From Ilyonectria destructans (lineage: Eukaryota; Ascomycota; Sordariomycetes; Hypocreales; Nectriaceae), in contig JAHEWK010000011.1 in assembly GCA_020740775.1 (NCBI GenBank), positions 1,736,001-1,800,000 of the forward strand: 64,000 nt of DNA, given 5' to 3'. This document shows, one piece after another, positions 49,401 through 60,266 of this stretch. Position 1 is the stretch's first letter. Every line of letters starts with the position of its first letter. Made by a program: the position numbers and the translations under genes. The notes under the pieces are model-generated. The model made no database searches, had not been told where the DNA came from, and saw only the letters and a list, made by a program, of their open reading frames with translations.

Positions 49401-49762
49401 TCCCTTTGGAAAGGGTACTGAAGCTTTCGAACCACAGACTTCCCGTGACTCTTCAGGCTCGAAACGGGAGGCTGCTGAGGGTACTGATCGTTGAACGAGT
49501 CGAACTCTTGTAAGCACATATTGCAGGCACCCAGGCACTCGTCGATTGCGGATTTCAGAGTTGGGTCTGGAGCCGCTCCTCTTCGCTGGCGTTGTTCAAG
49601 TAGAAGGAGGAATGTGCGAAGCTGCTTAGCGTGCTGACCAAGAACAAGGAGGTCACCACTTCGCTTGCGATAGTTTTGACAGTATGTCAGAATCCCATCG
49701 CAGATGGTAATGCCGAGGGAGACTATGCCAGCAGCGCCGGTGACGGCAGTAAAGGGATCCAT
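46436..49762 (-). CDS. Ankyrin-repeat protein with fungal STAND-type N-terminal domain (1052 aa)
   Basis: Four exons: 49762-49326, 49279-48481, 48427-48291 and 48221-46436. Introns are 46, 53 and 69 bp. Without splicing the frame stops at 49325 and 48379; the introns used have good signals (GTGGGT...ACTAAC...TCTAG; GTGTGT...GCTGAAT...CGCAG; GTAAGT...CCTAG) and restore one frame. The N-terminus (MDPFTAVTGAAGIVSLGITI...) is the helical domain common on fungal NLR-like and ankyrin proteins. Ankyrin repeats follow from about residue 415 (ELIGMGVPVNDVGDW; GETPLHLA near 585; GSTPLEYAINLGQAESVQLLL). A Cys-rich CPCSCYCGRGRCSP motif near 860 recurs in this family. The tail is acidic. Its role is unknown; heterokaryon-incompatibility or immune-like functions are only inferred. 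Confidence 0.75.
48367..48402. repeat. In-frame 18 bp tandem duplication in ankyrin-gene exon 3
   Basis: Two copies of an 18 bp unit (CCCGTTCCCTTGTTATAG and CCCGTTCCCCTGATATAG on plus) differ at two positions and encode RAITRE and RAISGE in the minus-strand protein. Confidence 0.7.
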
Positions 49763-50618
49763 CTCGTCGGGAGGGTGAGGAAGTTGGAAGAAGAATGAAT
49801 ACTTGCTGGACGAGACAGAACAAAACCAGGCTGGGATGACTCGGTTTTGGGCAGCGAAGGAACCAGGCTGCGTGCGGCTGTGCTCATGCAAGGCAGGTTC
49901 CACAACATGGTACGCTGAGCGGCAGACCTATCAAAGATGGGGATACAGGGCGGCCTGATGCGGACTTTCACAAGATTCTGCCTCGCGCCAACGGAGTTAC
50001 ATGACAATGGCAAGCGCTTTTAAGCTGGGCACGCAGATACAATAAAAAATGGACGGATGATGATTCCAGACAGAACAGAGGCCTAGGCGACCTAGACCAA
50101 CCTAGACCGACCGACCCGGTCTAAGTCTGTCGGTTTGTTAGCCACACTGCTCCTGCCAGATTGTCTCCCCTACTATCGAATGTGGGGACACATTCAACAG
50201 CTGAAGCGAGATGCAGAGTTCTGTCGGCTCGTGTTAGCGGCAACAACTCTAGCATATCGTCCGCTTCATCTCCTCGAGTTGGGTGCTTTGTCAGATCTGC
50301 CAGAATAGATATCAGGCAAAACTCAATCTCTTAAATAAAAAAAATAAAAAAAAAGGTGGAATTGTGTGGTTCATTTCTCACTATTCAGGATGGTTACCAA
50401 GAGGTCAGGGTGCCCTAGTACACACATACCCAGAGGGGGGGATTAGAAGCTCAACAGTAAAAAAAAAACACCAACAATAGTATCAACAATACAAACCATA
50501 TACCCAGTCCATTTAAAGGTCAACAGTTACTCAAACAGACTAAGGTTTCTAGTCCAACTGGTTACCTTTTCTGATACCTCAATAAGCTGCAGGAACAGCT
50601 GCATCTTGAAAAAGCTAG
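49763..50618. other. Spacer upstream of the ankyrin gene
   Basis: Contains the presumed ankyrin-gene promoter, then AT-rich sequence with A-runs at 50335-50355 and 50458-50470. It is probably decayed sequence 5' of the NACHT-WD40 relic. No gene is seen. Confidence 0.5.
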
Positions 50619-51329
50619 ATCTGCTGGAAAATTCAGGATGGTTACATCTACATCATTCATCAATCTGCGAAAGATTACCTGATCAAGAATGCAGCCGCCA
50701 AGATCCCTCCGAGCGAGCCCGCAGAAGTCCATCACAGTATCTTCTCGGGATCGCGCCAGGCCATGTCCACTCTACGACGTGATATGTACGACTTACACCA
50801 TCCCGGCGCCTCTATCGACGACGTGCACCAGCCTAAATCGGATCCATTAGCCCCGACACAGTACTCATGTTTCTACTGGGTTGACCACCTAAAAGTTGCT
50901 ATATCGCACGGAACTTCCAGGCACATCGACGACAGCCAGTACGTCGTATTGGCATCATACGACGAGACAGTTAAGATTTGGGATGCTACAACAGGCAATT
51001 GCCAGGTAACGCTCAAGGGCCATAGCAATTCGGTTCGATCAGTAGCCTTCTCGCCTAACGGCCAGTGTGTTGCATCGGCGTCAGATGATAGAACGGTTAA
51101 GATATAGGATGCCACAATAGGCCACTGCCAGGCGACGCTCGATGTAGGTAGGGTCCCCAAGACTATCCGTTTCGACGAGACCGGCGCTCGTCTTCTTACG
51201 GATGCTGACAACTTCGACCTGAGCGTGCCCTTGCCTTCGCCCTCGCCACCCGCTACCCGCTGCACTGCTTGCAACCATTCCCTTGCATCACCGGCGTCAA
51301 CGTCAAGGCTATGGAATCAGTGCCGATAG
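50619..51329 (+). pseudogene. Decayed HET-E-type NACHT-WD40 (STAND) gene remnant
   Basis: One frame from 50619 to 51329 reads through the linker after a NACHT domain (GYIYIIHQSAKDYLI..., RRDMYDLHHPG, YSCFYWVDHL), then about one and a half WD40 repeats (DETVKIWDATTGNC, GHSNSVRSVAFSPNGQCVASASDD), then a typical tail. A TAG at 51105-51107 replaces the Trp codon expected in VKI-W-DA, a G-to-A change of the kind left by RIP. Upstream the frame is closed by a TAG at 50616, and the NACHT domain with its P-loop is absent. The WD40 block is much shorter than in intact relatives. Intact relatives act in vegetative incompatibility and self/non-self sensing. This copy cannot make a full protein. Confidence 0.85.
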
Positions 51330-51438
51330 CGTTTGGATTACGAATTAAGGTCGGAACCTGCTCTGGCTCCCGTCAGAGTATCGTCTAGTGATGTCAGCGA
51401 TTGTGGCATTAACTGTCGCTCTCGGCTGCAATATGGGA

Positions 51439-52214
51439 TTACTCTCTATCTCGGTAATCTTGCTCGAAGTGCGTGTCGGGGGTTGATATTGCAGGAGAAG
51501 TGAAAGCCTCCTCTCCGAAATACGCGAGTCGAAAGACATTTCCGCCGCCCTCGGACGCTGCGCCGATAAGGCAGGGCGGTTCAAATTCCTTAAATCGGCG
51601 GGATTCGAGGTATGAGCGAGAGAGCCTCTTCACTTCAATACGGATGTCCTATGCCATGTCGTGTCAGTAAGTATCCAAGATATAGTCTATCACTAATACT
51701 GACGTACCGCAATGGCTTGCTGAATAGGAGTGCGCTTGTGCATGGCAATGTTATCAAGATGAGTGAGCATGCTTGCGGCTGGCGCCGTAGTCTCGGCAGC
51801 GGCCTTAGCAACCTTCCCGGTGTCAACATCTCCCACTTGGGCACTCTCGTCGCTAAAATTGACGATGGGCTGGCTTGCAGCCTCAAAGGTCATGCCAAGC
51901 ATGGTGGGAGCTGGCGCGAGCACGAAGCACTTTGTGATGTGAAGCTCGAGTCCCGAGACTCTGCAGCTCTTGACGGGTTCGGGAGGTTGCTTCACCTTGG
52001 CTTCAACCGCAACGAAGCTCTCGGGGTTAATGCTAGTTACCCATATAACCATACGTCGACTGACAACGGGCTCCTCCTCAGAGGTCATAATGACGCCCTG
52101 GATGTCCAAGTTTCCCCCCTTGCGGAGCTCAACAAAGCCCATCTTGGCACCCTGTACGCGAGAGTTTTGAAGCCATGCACGCACGACGACCGTCTTGCCA
52201 TAAGCAGTCACCAA
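51439..52214 (-). pseudogene. Truncated aspartyl-tRNA synthetase copy
   Basis: Two pieces, 52214-51708 and 51648-51439, are joined by a 59 bp intron (GTACGT...GCATAG). The first reads like the anticodon-binding OB fold and hinge of cytosolic AspRS (VVVRAWLQNSRVQGAKMGFVELR, CRVSGLELHI, LTHLDNIAMHKRTPIQQAI). The second begins the catalytic domain (DIRIEVKRLSRSYLESRRF, then GAASEGGGNVFRLAYFG). It then stops at 51439, before motifs 2 and 3. The N-terminal end is closed by a TAA just upstream of 52214, with no ATG in place. It therefore cannot charge tRNA. It looks like a duplicated and decayed paralogue, although a short expressed fragment cannot be excluded. Confidence 0.8.
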
Positions 52215-52518
52215 TTATAGTGGTGCACTACGTTTTTGGCCTGACGGTGTAATCTAATAGTACCCTAGGTTAGTAGACAATGGTCTGATCGGTACCTCGC
52301 TTCTCAGAAATAGCAGGTGATTGTAAGAGCTTGGAAATCAGTGTTCGGACGGCGCGCATTCATACGAGTCCAGCTCCATTTAATTGGTATGACTATTCCA
52401 AGGGGAATATACGATAGGCAGCATACCATATTCCCCCCTCCTAAGAATAATGCCCCTTGTTTAGGTTACTGGCTTAGCCATACAGCAGACCCGGTCCCTG
52501 ACGCAACAATGTTCCGGA

Positions 52519-53571
52519 TCAGGTTGCAGCATCGCGCTTCATAGCCTCCTGAATCCAAGCCGACCGCTCCCTCCCAATCTTCTTCAGTTCCTCATCCGGC
52601 AGCTCATTAAGCTGAAGGTAAACATGAGGCTGCGGCACATTCCGACCCTTCTCGAACCCAGGACGCGCTAGGAGCCTGTACATCCACTCTTTGACGTGAG
52701 GGAACTCGTCGATTTGGGATAAACCACTGTACTCTGCAAGCGCTCTCACTTAGTCTCTTATCCACGGAACGGTTTTGGGACATTCCTCTTACTGTACGCG
52801 GTGGTCCATGGCCAGATGGCAATGTCGGCGATGGTGAGATGGTCACCAACAAGGTATCCTGAAGGATTCTTGGTGAGTGCCTTGTCCATGGTGCGATAGA
52901 GGCGGCGTGTTTCGTTAACGTAGCGATTCAGGGCGTATGGATAGTCGCCGAATGCGGACACTGTTGTCATCTCAGGTCAGAGCGCTTTTGATTTCCATCG
53001 CCAGGCCAGTGTTGGGGATCCGTAGCACAGCAGTTCAAAACATACTCTCAAAGTGGTTTGCCTGTCCCTGCATAGGCCCAAGGCCGCTCACCTGCCAAAA
53101 GAGCTATTCATGTCCCCTGTCAGAGGTCGTCCCTTCTTCAAAGAGGATAATGGTAAGTGTATGGCAGATTTACCCAGTTCGTCATCTCCCAATGCTCTTT
53201 AGTGCCACGGGGATACGAGATCTTATGGTCCTTGTCGTACCGGTCCACGAGATACTGCAAGATAGCACCACTTTCCCAAATCTTGAGCTCTTGGCCGTTC
53301 TCGTCCTTGTCGACGATGGCTGGGATGCGACCGTTGGGGTTGATGTCAAGGTACCACTGCTCTTTCTGCTCATGCTCAAAGAGCTTGATTGCGCGTACCT
53401 ACATACGGACTGTGTCAGGGTTTCCCAAACAAAGGAACGAGAGTTTGACGATCTTGGGCGATGATGGAATCGTACGTTGTACTTCAAGCCCAGTTCTTCC
53501 AGCGCGATGGAAATCTTGAGTGGATTGGGAGTGCCCTCGCAGTAGAGCGTGATTTTCTCCTCTGTGGTCAT
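52519..53571 (-). CDS. Glutathione S-transferase, Ure2-like (253 aa)
   Basis: Five exons: 53571-53476, 53398-53174, 53103-53046, 52960-52793 and 52733-52519. The phases of all four introns agree. The thioredoxin-fold half starts ITLYCEGTPNPLKISIALEELGLKYNVRAI and carries WYLDINPNGRIPAIVDKDENG and the glutathione-binding WESGAILQYLVDRYD. The helical half shows SGLGPMQGQANHF, RYVNETRRLYRTMDKAL and YLVGDHLTIADIAIWPW (N-capping box and hydrophobic staple). Length is normal. The family conjugates glutathione to electrophiles or has disulfide-reductase activity; substrates are unknown. The third exon end (HFEM) is less certain because intact relatives vary here. Confidence 0.85.
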
Positions 53572-54372
53572 GATGGGCGCAGGTGAGTTAGGCTTGTTGG
53601 TGCAATGGAAACAACAGAGTTAAAGCTGTCGAGACGTTCAAAGTCGTGCGGAAGCCAATAGTGAGGTCGCAAGGCGTGATGAATCTGCTTTTCAAGTCTC
53701 GATCGTTCTTATTAACGACGGGTTCTTGCTTCATATTTATACGCATTTCGTTCCCTTATCATCATGACAAACTTGCAAGCAGAACAACGTTTCGACTGGA
53801 GGTTACGATTCCTTTTGCCCCGGCTGCCCCTAGAGTGAAGCGATCGCAAGTCGCTCAAGTTTTGACCTTGCCTTAACAGGGTCGTGGTGTATCCAAAGCA
53901 GCTTAGGCAAACACGAGTGAGTCCTTTGCATCCCTGTCGATGCATTCACTTGAGCCAATCGGAATGCCTACGACCAGACTGACATCTCGTTGGCCAAGTC
54001 GCCGAAAATGGTCAATGGTGTATCGAAAATGGTCAATGGTGCATCGAAAATGGGCAATGGATCGAAAATAGCAAAGATCGAGGAACCATAGTGCAGCGAG
54101 TGGTCAGGATAACCGGATTCCAAGCGTATCGGTATGATTACCAATCATCTGCTTGCGCTGTTGATTTGAAATCACCTATCTATCCAGCTGCGGGAAGCCC
54201 ACTGTTGTCTTGAGTGATTGTCAGGCACTGTCGATTGTTCCTGAGCCGATTCTTCATACGGCCGTGGCTAGTAACGGAATTCCGATGACGTCTAACGAAC
54301 GCCCGCCCTTCACTCAAACATCACGAGTAATCCGTTCTCCATCTATCGCCCAGAAACATTCGACAACGGTTG
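53572..54372. other. Divergent spacer with 21 bp tandem repeat
   Basis: Lies between the heads of the GST gene and the transcription-factor-domain gene. The visible structure is the tandem repeat at 54003-54078. Short ATG frames before 54373 are not connected to the downstream protein. Confidence 0.5.
54003..54078. repeat. Tandem repeat, about 21 bp unit (CGAAAATGGTCAATGGTGNAT)
   Basis: Two nearly identical 21 bp units, a third shortened to 18 bp and a diverged fourth, 295 bp upstream of the ATG at 54373. Confidence 0.75.
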
Positions 54373-56131
54373 ATGATGATACCCCCAAAGAAGAAACGCC
54401 TCCTCTTCTTGCATGCTGATAATCCTACTCAACGTCGCACCCGCAGCCAGTCGCTCGACTCCGAGGTGCGTCGCCATCTCATGGTCGATATTGGAAGGTC
54501 CCGAAGGAAACCATCAAAAGCCTCTCCATTCGTGACTTTAGTATGGCATGCGGAAACGTCAAGGGCGCAATCGAACACCGGCCAAGGTGAAGATTCGACG
54601 AGTCGAGAGATCCGAGATGACTATGCACAAGCTCCAGCGAAAGATTTAGTCGCACCATATGCGACGCCGCCCATTTTACATACATTATCCGTCTTCGAGA
54701 AGGAATGGGGAGAGGATTGGTTCTCAGCATACGGATTCACTCTAATCATGGTCGCAGGAAAGAACGCAATGAGCTCCAGTAAGAACCCCCCCAAGTCTTC
54801 CGTGAACTCGATTCTCACCATTTGCTAAAACTCAAGGACACAGCTCGTTCTACAAACACCTTCTGGTTCCCCTTCGCCTTTAGAAAATCCGCCTTTCTTC
54901 ACCACTACCAACAGATTTTCACTTCACCTAACGTCCTTATCCCATTATACCGGAGATCCGCCAGAGAGCTCAGATCTCTGGCGTTGGAACGCTCTCTAGT
55001 GACGATTCAGTGTGTTGAATCTAGGCTTGCCAGCTCCGATATGAGCAGCGCGACGTCCGAGAGTGTAATAAATGCGGTGCTGGCAATGGTTTGCTACAAT
55101 GTAAGTTCTAGGTATGGCGAGCGTGGGCTTGAGCGTGCGGCTGAAGTTTTGAGTCAAGTTTACAAGCTTGGATTTTGACCAGGCGATGATCCACGTCAAG
55201 GGTATGTGGATGGTGATTGCGGCAAGAGGTGGCATCTCTACCTTGGAGGCCAACCAGGACCTGATGCTCATGATTTCATGGTATGGCTCGCAACACGAAA
55301 TCTGTATTTAATGGTGGAATTTTTACACGACTACTAACAAATCACTTCAGGGTGGACATTACGGCAGCATTGCTCCACGACACAAAACCACTGTTCCCAT
55401 TATCCAAGGCCATGGGCAGTGCCAGCATATCTCGCCCGGGCTTAGAGATGCTGCCCGGTCCACTACCCGGCGTCATCATCAACGAGAACAAGCCGGATAC
55501 GCGGTTCATGAGCGTCATGTCCTGCATAGGCGATCTGAACGAGATTGCCGCACTGCTCCAGTTCGAGCTGGCGACCAAAGGTGATGCGATCTGGGATGAT
55601 GAAGAGCAGATGGGTTTTCTCATCAACCCAGTGACTCACCACTTGCTCGATCAACAACCAACAAGATCATCAGAGCCAATGACGCATTGTGACGTTATTT
55701 CGGAGGCGCTTCGGCTCGGTGCCATCATCTGGATCATACGAGTGAAGCGAATATGTCGCTCCTATCCCGGAACCGCTGAAGCACGTATCTCAACGTTGCT
55801 AAAGATGCTGTCGGGCGAGCTCAACACGGAATATGTCTGGAACAGTCCTGACCTATGGCTTGTCCGACTTTGGCTGCTCGTTCTCTGCAGCATTAGTGAA
55901 CCTAGTGAGGAAGACCTCGCGACCGCGATGAGGATGATAGCCAGCGAAATGAGAGAGCCGAGGGCGGTATCGTGGGATGAAATCATGTCAGGTATCCGCC
56001 AGATGCCCTGGGTGGACATTTTCGAGCCTCCGTGTGCTGAACTTGGGCAGCGGCTTCTGAAGGATTACCTGGGAACATCAATACAGTGCGCCGCCAACGA
56101 CGCTCTGGGACTACCTTTTGTGTATTGTTGA
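54373..56131 (+). CDS. Fungal-specific transcription-factor-domain protein (513 aa)
   Basis: Four exons: 54373-54778, 54844-55100, 55183-55280 and 55351-56131. Each intron is phase-consistent with good donors (GTAAGA, GTAAGT, GTATGG). The N-terminus is basic (MMMIPPKKKRLLFLHADNP...), then RRHLMVDIGRSRRK, a pattern of the 'tachykinin family'/DUF3468 group of fungal regulators. These lack an evident Zn2Cys6 cluster but share the C-terminal transcription-factor domain. FEKEWGEDWFSAYGF, FWFPFAFRKSAFLHHYQQ, VINAVLAMVCYN and MIHVKGMWMVIAARGGI fit that domain. A regulatory nuclear role is likely but unproven. The start is the first ATG in frame with these motifs; none is seen further upstream. Confidence 0.75.
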
Positions 56132-56635
56132 AGGAATTGAATGTGGATATTCTCGAAGTTGAGAGGTTTGTTAGACCGGTCTTCGAGTATGTATTTCTCA
56201 CCTAAAGTACCAGCAGCCGCGGTTACTCAGGCCGTAGAAGAGCTCCACGTGACTCTCGTAGGAACAGTATTCCTGGCGCTCGAATTGCATTCCAGCACCA
56301 AGCTGCTTTTAGGATCGCACAAGTCCACGCCACTCGGCAGAAGAATGCGTCATGATTCGCTGACCAGAAAATTGGCGGGGGACTGCATATTTCGGCCAGA
56401 CAAACGGCAATGTAAGTCGCCGGCAGTTGGAAGCTGAAACGACTCCAAACCCCTCCTCTACATAGTACAAGTACATACGCCGATTGATGCCTAAAACTCC
56501 AGTCTCCATCACACGCATGCGCCAGATCCCGACTAGCTTGAGTCCTTGCTATCATACCGTTACAGATTAATCCCTACTTATTTGTTTCCAAAACATATCA
56601 CATCTCCCTAGCGACATCTCTATTTCGCGAGAGCA
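56132..56635. other. Spacer between the TF-domain gene and the BTB gene
   Basis: Tandemly oriented genes; this is 3' flank and BTB promoter. No gene is seen. Confidence 0.5.
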
Positions 56636-57786
56636 ATGTCTCTACTGGACGAGGAGCAATCGGAGGCCCCGCCTTCCAAGCACTTGGAGGATATACCCTC
56701 CGGACCCGCCTCACCTCCGAGCGAGTCTCCGCCTCGGCCCATGGTTATAGACAGCGGCGGCGATCTGGTCCTACGTGTTGGCGCCGAGGCCGACGAGTGC
56801 GAGCAAGAATACTTTGTATGTTCCAACACTCTGCGGCGATCTTCTCCGGTATGGAAGAGCATGTTGTATGGCGGCTTCAAGGAAGCGAGACCCGCCGAAG
56901 GCTCCTGGGTCGTATCGCTCCCGGACGATCAAGCAGCCCCGATGCTTGTGATTCTGAACATCATCCACACGAGATTTATACTTGTTCCCAGAGAGCCGCC
57001 GCTGTCAGAGATCTATCACATCTTGACGCTGGCTCACAAGTATGACATGACGGAAATTGTGCAGCCCTGGGCCGATTGTTGGATGGAGGTTGCGGACAAC
57101 GCCCAAGAAAAAGAGGATGGATGTAGCCTTGCCATGTTGACATATGTGGCATGGGAAATGGGAAACGAGGACCTCTTTACCACAATGGTCAACAAATTGT
57201 TGCTTGGGAGCTCTGTCGATGACCAGGGTCGCCTAACCACGCCCGATGGCATTTGCCTCGAAAACTACGACTACCTGGGCCCGCCGGATCTGCTTGGTAT
57301 GTTGATCTAGTGACTGTTCGATCTACACTAATTGTGGTTGTAGAGATGATAAGTGAATTCCGAAAGTCCGACCTCATCCAACCCATCCTGGACGTGGTCC
57401 ACGCTCTCATCAAGGACCTGCTTGGGTTTCAAGTCTGCTGCAAGAAGGAGTCACAAAAGTGCGACTACTCTATCTTGGGGAGCGTCTGGTACGGAATGAC
57501 AAAATTTAGAGGCTCTGTCATGCCCGAGTCAGCGGATGAGATACTGGAGAGCGTCACAGACCTGGCTTCGTCGGTCAGCCAGGTCAGCTCCTACATGTCC
57601 TGTCTCGACAACCACCCCAAATGCAACCCCCGCGAGAAGATAGACAAGATTGTCAGAAAGACGGTGAGACAAAGAAAGGTCATCCTGGGTCCTAGTCACA
57701 TAGAGTATATGCGGAAACAGCGTCACAAGACTGGAATAGCTGGGCCTTACGTGTGGGACCCTTGCTGGGCAAAAGGCGAGGAGTAA
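56636..57786 (+). CDS. BTB/POZ domain protein (367 aa)
   Basis: Two exons, 56636-57296 and 57344-57786, with a 47 bp intron (GTATGT...TTGTAG) in a Glu codon. After a Pro/Ser-rich leader, residues about 40-135 match a BTB fold: GGDLVLRVG, FVCSNTLRRSSPVWKSMLYGGFKEA, VVSLPDD, MLVILNIIHTR and IYHILTLAHKYDMTEIVQPW. The rest is helical with a basic C-terminal stretch. Such fungal BTB proteins may be Cullin-3 adaptors or oligomerisation platforms; no Kelch or other partner domain is seen. Function is not known. Confidence 0.85.
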
Positions 57787-57959
57787 GAATAATTGGCTTT
57801 GGTATAGCGAACAACATGTGATTTAACACGTTTCTATGCGAACGAGTTCGTAAGAGCCCATCATATGCTGGTAAGCCGCCTTCCTCTAACGCCTGTGAAC
57901 CTCATTCCCGCCGACACCTTGCAACTCAGAAATTAAACAAGACAAATCAACCGACCTAT

Positions 57960-60266
57960 TTACAAAAAGTCTAGATCCCAACACGAGCCCCAGCCATAGC
58001 CCAGTACCGCCTCATCGTTCACTACACCGCCGACATCTGTGTCGCCGAAGAAGAGCGGGTTTGGAGTCGGCTGCTGTGCCCCCAGATTAATGTGGTTGCC
58101 CACCCGCTCGTCTCCATTTCGCTCCGGTGGGTATAAGACGAACTGGAAACATGTCGCCTTGCCTAGCATCTGCTGCACCAGCGCGCTAAACCGAGAAATG
58201 CACGGTTTCATCAGCTCTTCGGTGCTCTGCTTTCCAGACGACGCTCCTCCGTGAGCCAGGCTGTTGGTCAGGGGGAACACTCCCTGATTGCCAAAGAATG
58301 CCGTCATGCCGCCCGCGATGATGCCAGCAAACTGCTGGAGGATCGCCGCCGCCTGATGGGCGATGACCCAGCCCTTAGGAAATGCCTCGAGAACTACGAT
58401 GAGCTCGGTCACTTCATCCCTGGCAGCAAAAGGGGCGGCCGTCTGACCTTCCCACTCCGCTGTGCTGCTCGTCGCCGCGAAGTCGTGCATCAGCAGCAGA
58501 CACACAGGGAGAAGCCGGCAAAGCGTCACGCGGTTGAGGGGCAGCTGTCGCTGCTGGAGGAGCACGGAGATGGCCTGAAGTTGCTTTCTTGCAAATTCTA
58601 GCAGCTCCCGCCGCGTGACAGCTGCGGCGGTGCTGTTGAAGTGGTTGGGATAGTACGCAATCACTAGCAAATGATAGTATTGTGAACTTAGCCAGGTGAT
58701 GCTACTGTGAATGGGCACGTTGTCCGCGTCCATGGGCGACATGAGACAGCCGTTGCTGTACCAGTCCTCGATTTCAGCCCGGAGACTGCTCAGCACCGCT
58801 CGCCGATCTGCCGGCGCCAGCGCCACGGCGTCGGCCTGCTTGCGGAGGTGGACGCCCTGGAGGATGCGATCTTCGAGCTGCCGGAGTTGGATGATATGTC
58901 GACTGGTTTGCAAGTTGCGAGCGTACACAGCCCGCTCCGAGCTTGCAAACTCCTCGACGGTCAGACCTGGCAGTGGCACGCTGGCGTTCTCGTCGGTGAG
59001 TGCCACGGGGAGGCCCTGGGACCCGGCCATCATGCGGTCCAGGACAAAGATGCTCCAGTACAAGCGGTGCCGCAGCTCCTTATCGCCAGCTGGTAGGGCC
59101 TGCTCGTCGGGCAACGGCCGTGTTAGACCAATGACCATGGCCTGGCGGGCTGCGATGCCGACGATAGAATATGCTGGGATGGCCGCTGGGTCAAAGAGAG
59201 AGTAGAGGCCCAGTAGCACGAGGATCTGGACCGACTCTATGCCCTCGTGGCACAAACACTCCTGGATGATGTTAGGGTAGGCTACGTTAAACCGCTCTCC
59301 CGTCCCGCGAGGGACTTGGCCAGCTCGTTCCAACGTGGTGCACCCAATGGCCATGACAAGATACAACAGAGTTGCCGAAGGATCTCGATTTACTTGCGAT
59401 ATGTCTCCCAACGACTCCAAGTCGCGGCGGACCTTGGCCTGGTCCACAAAGGGATATGCCCGGTTGACATGGCGGAAGTAGGCGTCGACGAAGCGGCTTG
59501 CGGGGATATCAGGGGGGAGGGCTTGGTGCGTAACCAGGCGCCGCTTGTTCAACCCATCCGTAGAGCTCTGATATGAGACGTGGCTGCTGGTGGCTCCAAC
59601 ACTGCCTGGATCGTTGTCCTCGATGCGCCCATCGATGCTCTGTTGGTCAACCATGAGCTGATCACGCCCGCCAATGAAAGTGACAGGTCCCGCAACATCA
59701 CGAGCCGTATTCAATTCCAACGGAGGCGTCACCGGCACAGGGACCCGTGATAAAGGAGACGATCCCGTGGCCGAGTGCGCGGGATCCTGTCCGCCGTGGA
59801 GCCCAGAGCCCAGGATCGCCGTCAAGTCGGCTCCGGTCTCGACGGCATTGACGCCGCTGGACCGTCCCGGCACGAGCACATTCTCGTCAATGTACCGGGT
59901 AAGCCATTGGACACGCGCCCGCAGCTGGTGGGCCTGAGCCTCAGCGCTGGCCACGGGGTTTGAGTAGGAGCAGCGCTGGCCGGCTCCGGCGCATAGCGAG
60001 CAGACGGGATAGGTGCGACTACACTTCTTCTTGAAGCTGCGGCAACGGTCACACGCCGGGGGTACAGGCTTAACCTCCCTAGAACCGGTGCCCCTTTGAG
60101 GAGTTGATAGTGGTTGCTGCCGCTGCTGAAGTGACGATTGCTGCTGCAGGTCAGGAGACCGGCCGCTGGGAGGTGAAGCGGAGCGGGCCCGACCGGCATG
60201 CCGTGGAGATGGAGACACCCTCCGTAGACGGAAGCGGTGGATCGAGGCCTTCATCTCGGATGCCAT
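57960..60266 (-). CDS. Zn2Cys6 transcription factor with fungal_trans domain (768 aa)
   Basis: Single-exon gene from ATG 60266. The cluster is C72-x2-C75-x6-C82-x6-C89-x2-C92-x6-C99 (CDRCRSFKKKCSRTYPVC). A linker and helix follow (AQAHQLRARVQWLTRYIDENV), then a middle homology region: FVDAYFRHVNRAYPFVDQ, LLYLVMAIGCTTLERAG, VQILVLLGLYSLFDP, GIAARQAMVIGLTR and LRHRLYWSIFVLDRMMAGSQGLPVAL. Gln-rich stretches precede the cluster. It is the full length expected for the class. It faces the FMO gene head to head across 978 bp, so that gene or the MFS gene beyond it are plausible targets (inference). Confidence 0.9.
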   Translation of the reverse strand: MASEMKASIHRFRLRRVSPSPRHAGRARSASPPSGRSPDLQQQSSLQQRQQPLSTPQRGTGSREVKPVPPACDRCRSFKKKCSRTYPVCSLCAGAGQRCSYSNPVASAEAQAHQLRARVQWLTRYIDENVLVPGRSSGVNAVETGADLTAILGSGLHGGQDPAHSATGSSPLSRVPVPVTPPLELNTARDVAGPVTFIGGRDQLMVDQQSIDGRIEDNDPGSVGATSSHVSYQSSTDGLNKRRLVTHQALPPDIPASRFVDAYFRHVNRAYPFVDQAKVRRDLESLGDISQVNRDPSATLLYLVMAIGCTTLERAGQVPRGTGERFNVAYPNIIQECLCHEGIESVQILVLLGLYSLFDPAAIPAYSIVGIAARQAMVIGLTRPLPDEQALPAGDKELRHRLYWSIFVLDRMMAGSQGLPVALTDENASVPLPGLTVEEFASSERAVYARNLQTSRHIIQLRQLEDRILQGVHLRKQADAVALAPADRRAVLSSLRAEIEDWYSNGCLMSPMDADNVPIHSSITWLSSQYYHLLVIAYYPNHFNSTAAAVTRRELLEFARKQLQAISVLLQQRQLPLNRVTLCRLLPVCLLLMHDFAATSSTAEWEGQTAAPFAARDEVTELIVVLEAFPKGWVIAHQAAAILQQFAGIIAGGMTAFFGNQGVFPLTNSLAHGGASSGKQSTEELMKPCISRFSALVQQMLGKATCFQFVLYPPERNGDERVGNHINLGAQQPTPNPLFFGDTDVGGVVNDEAVLGYGWGSCWDLDFL

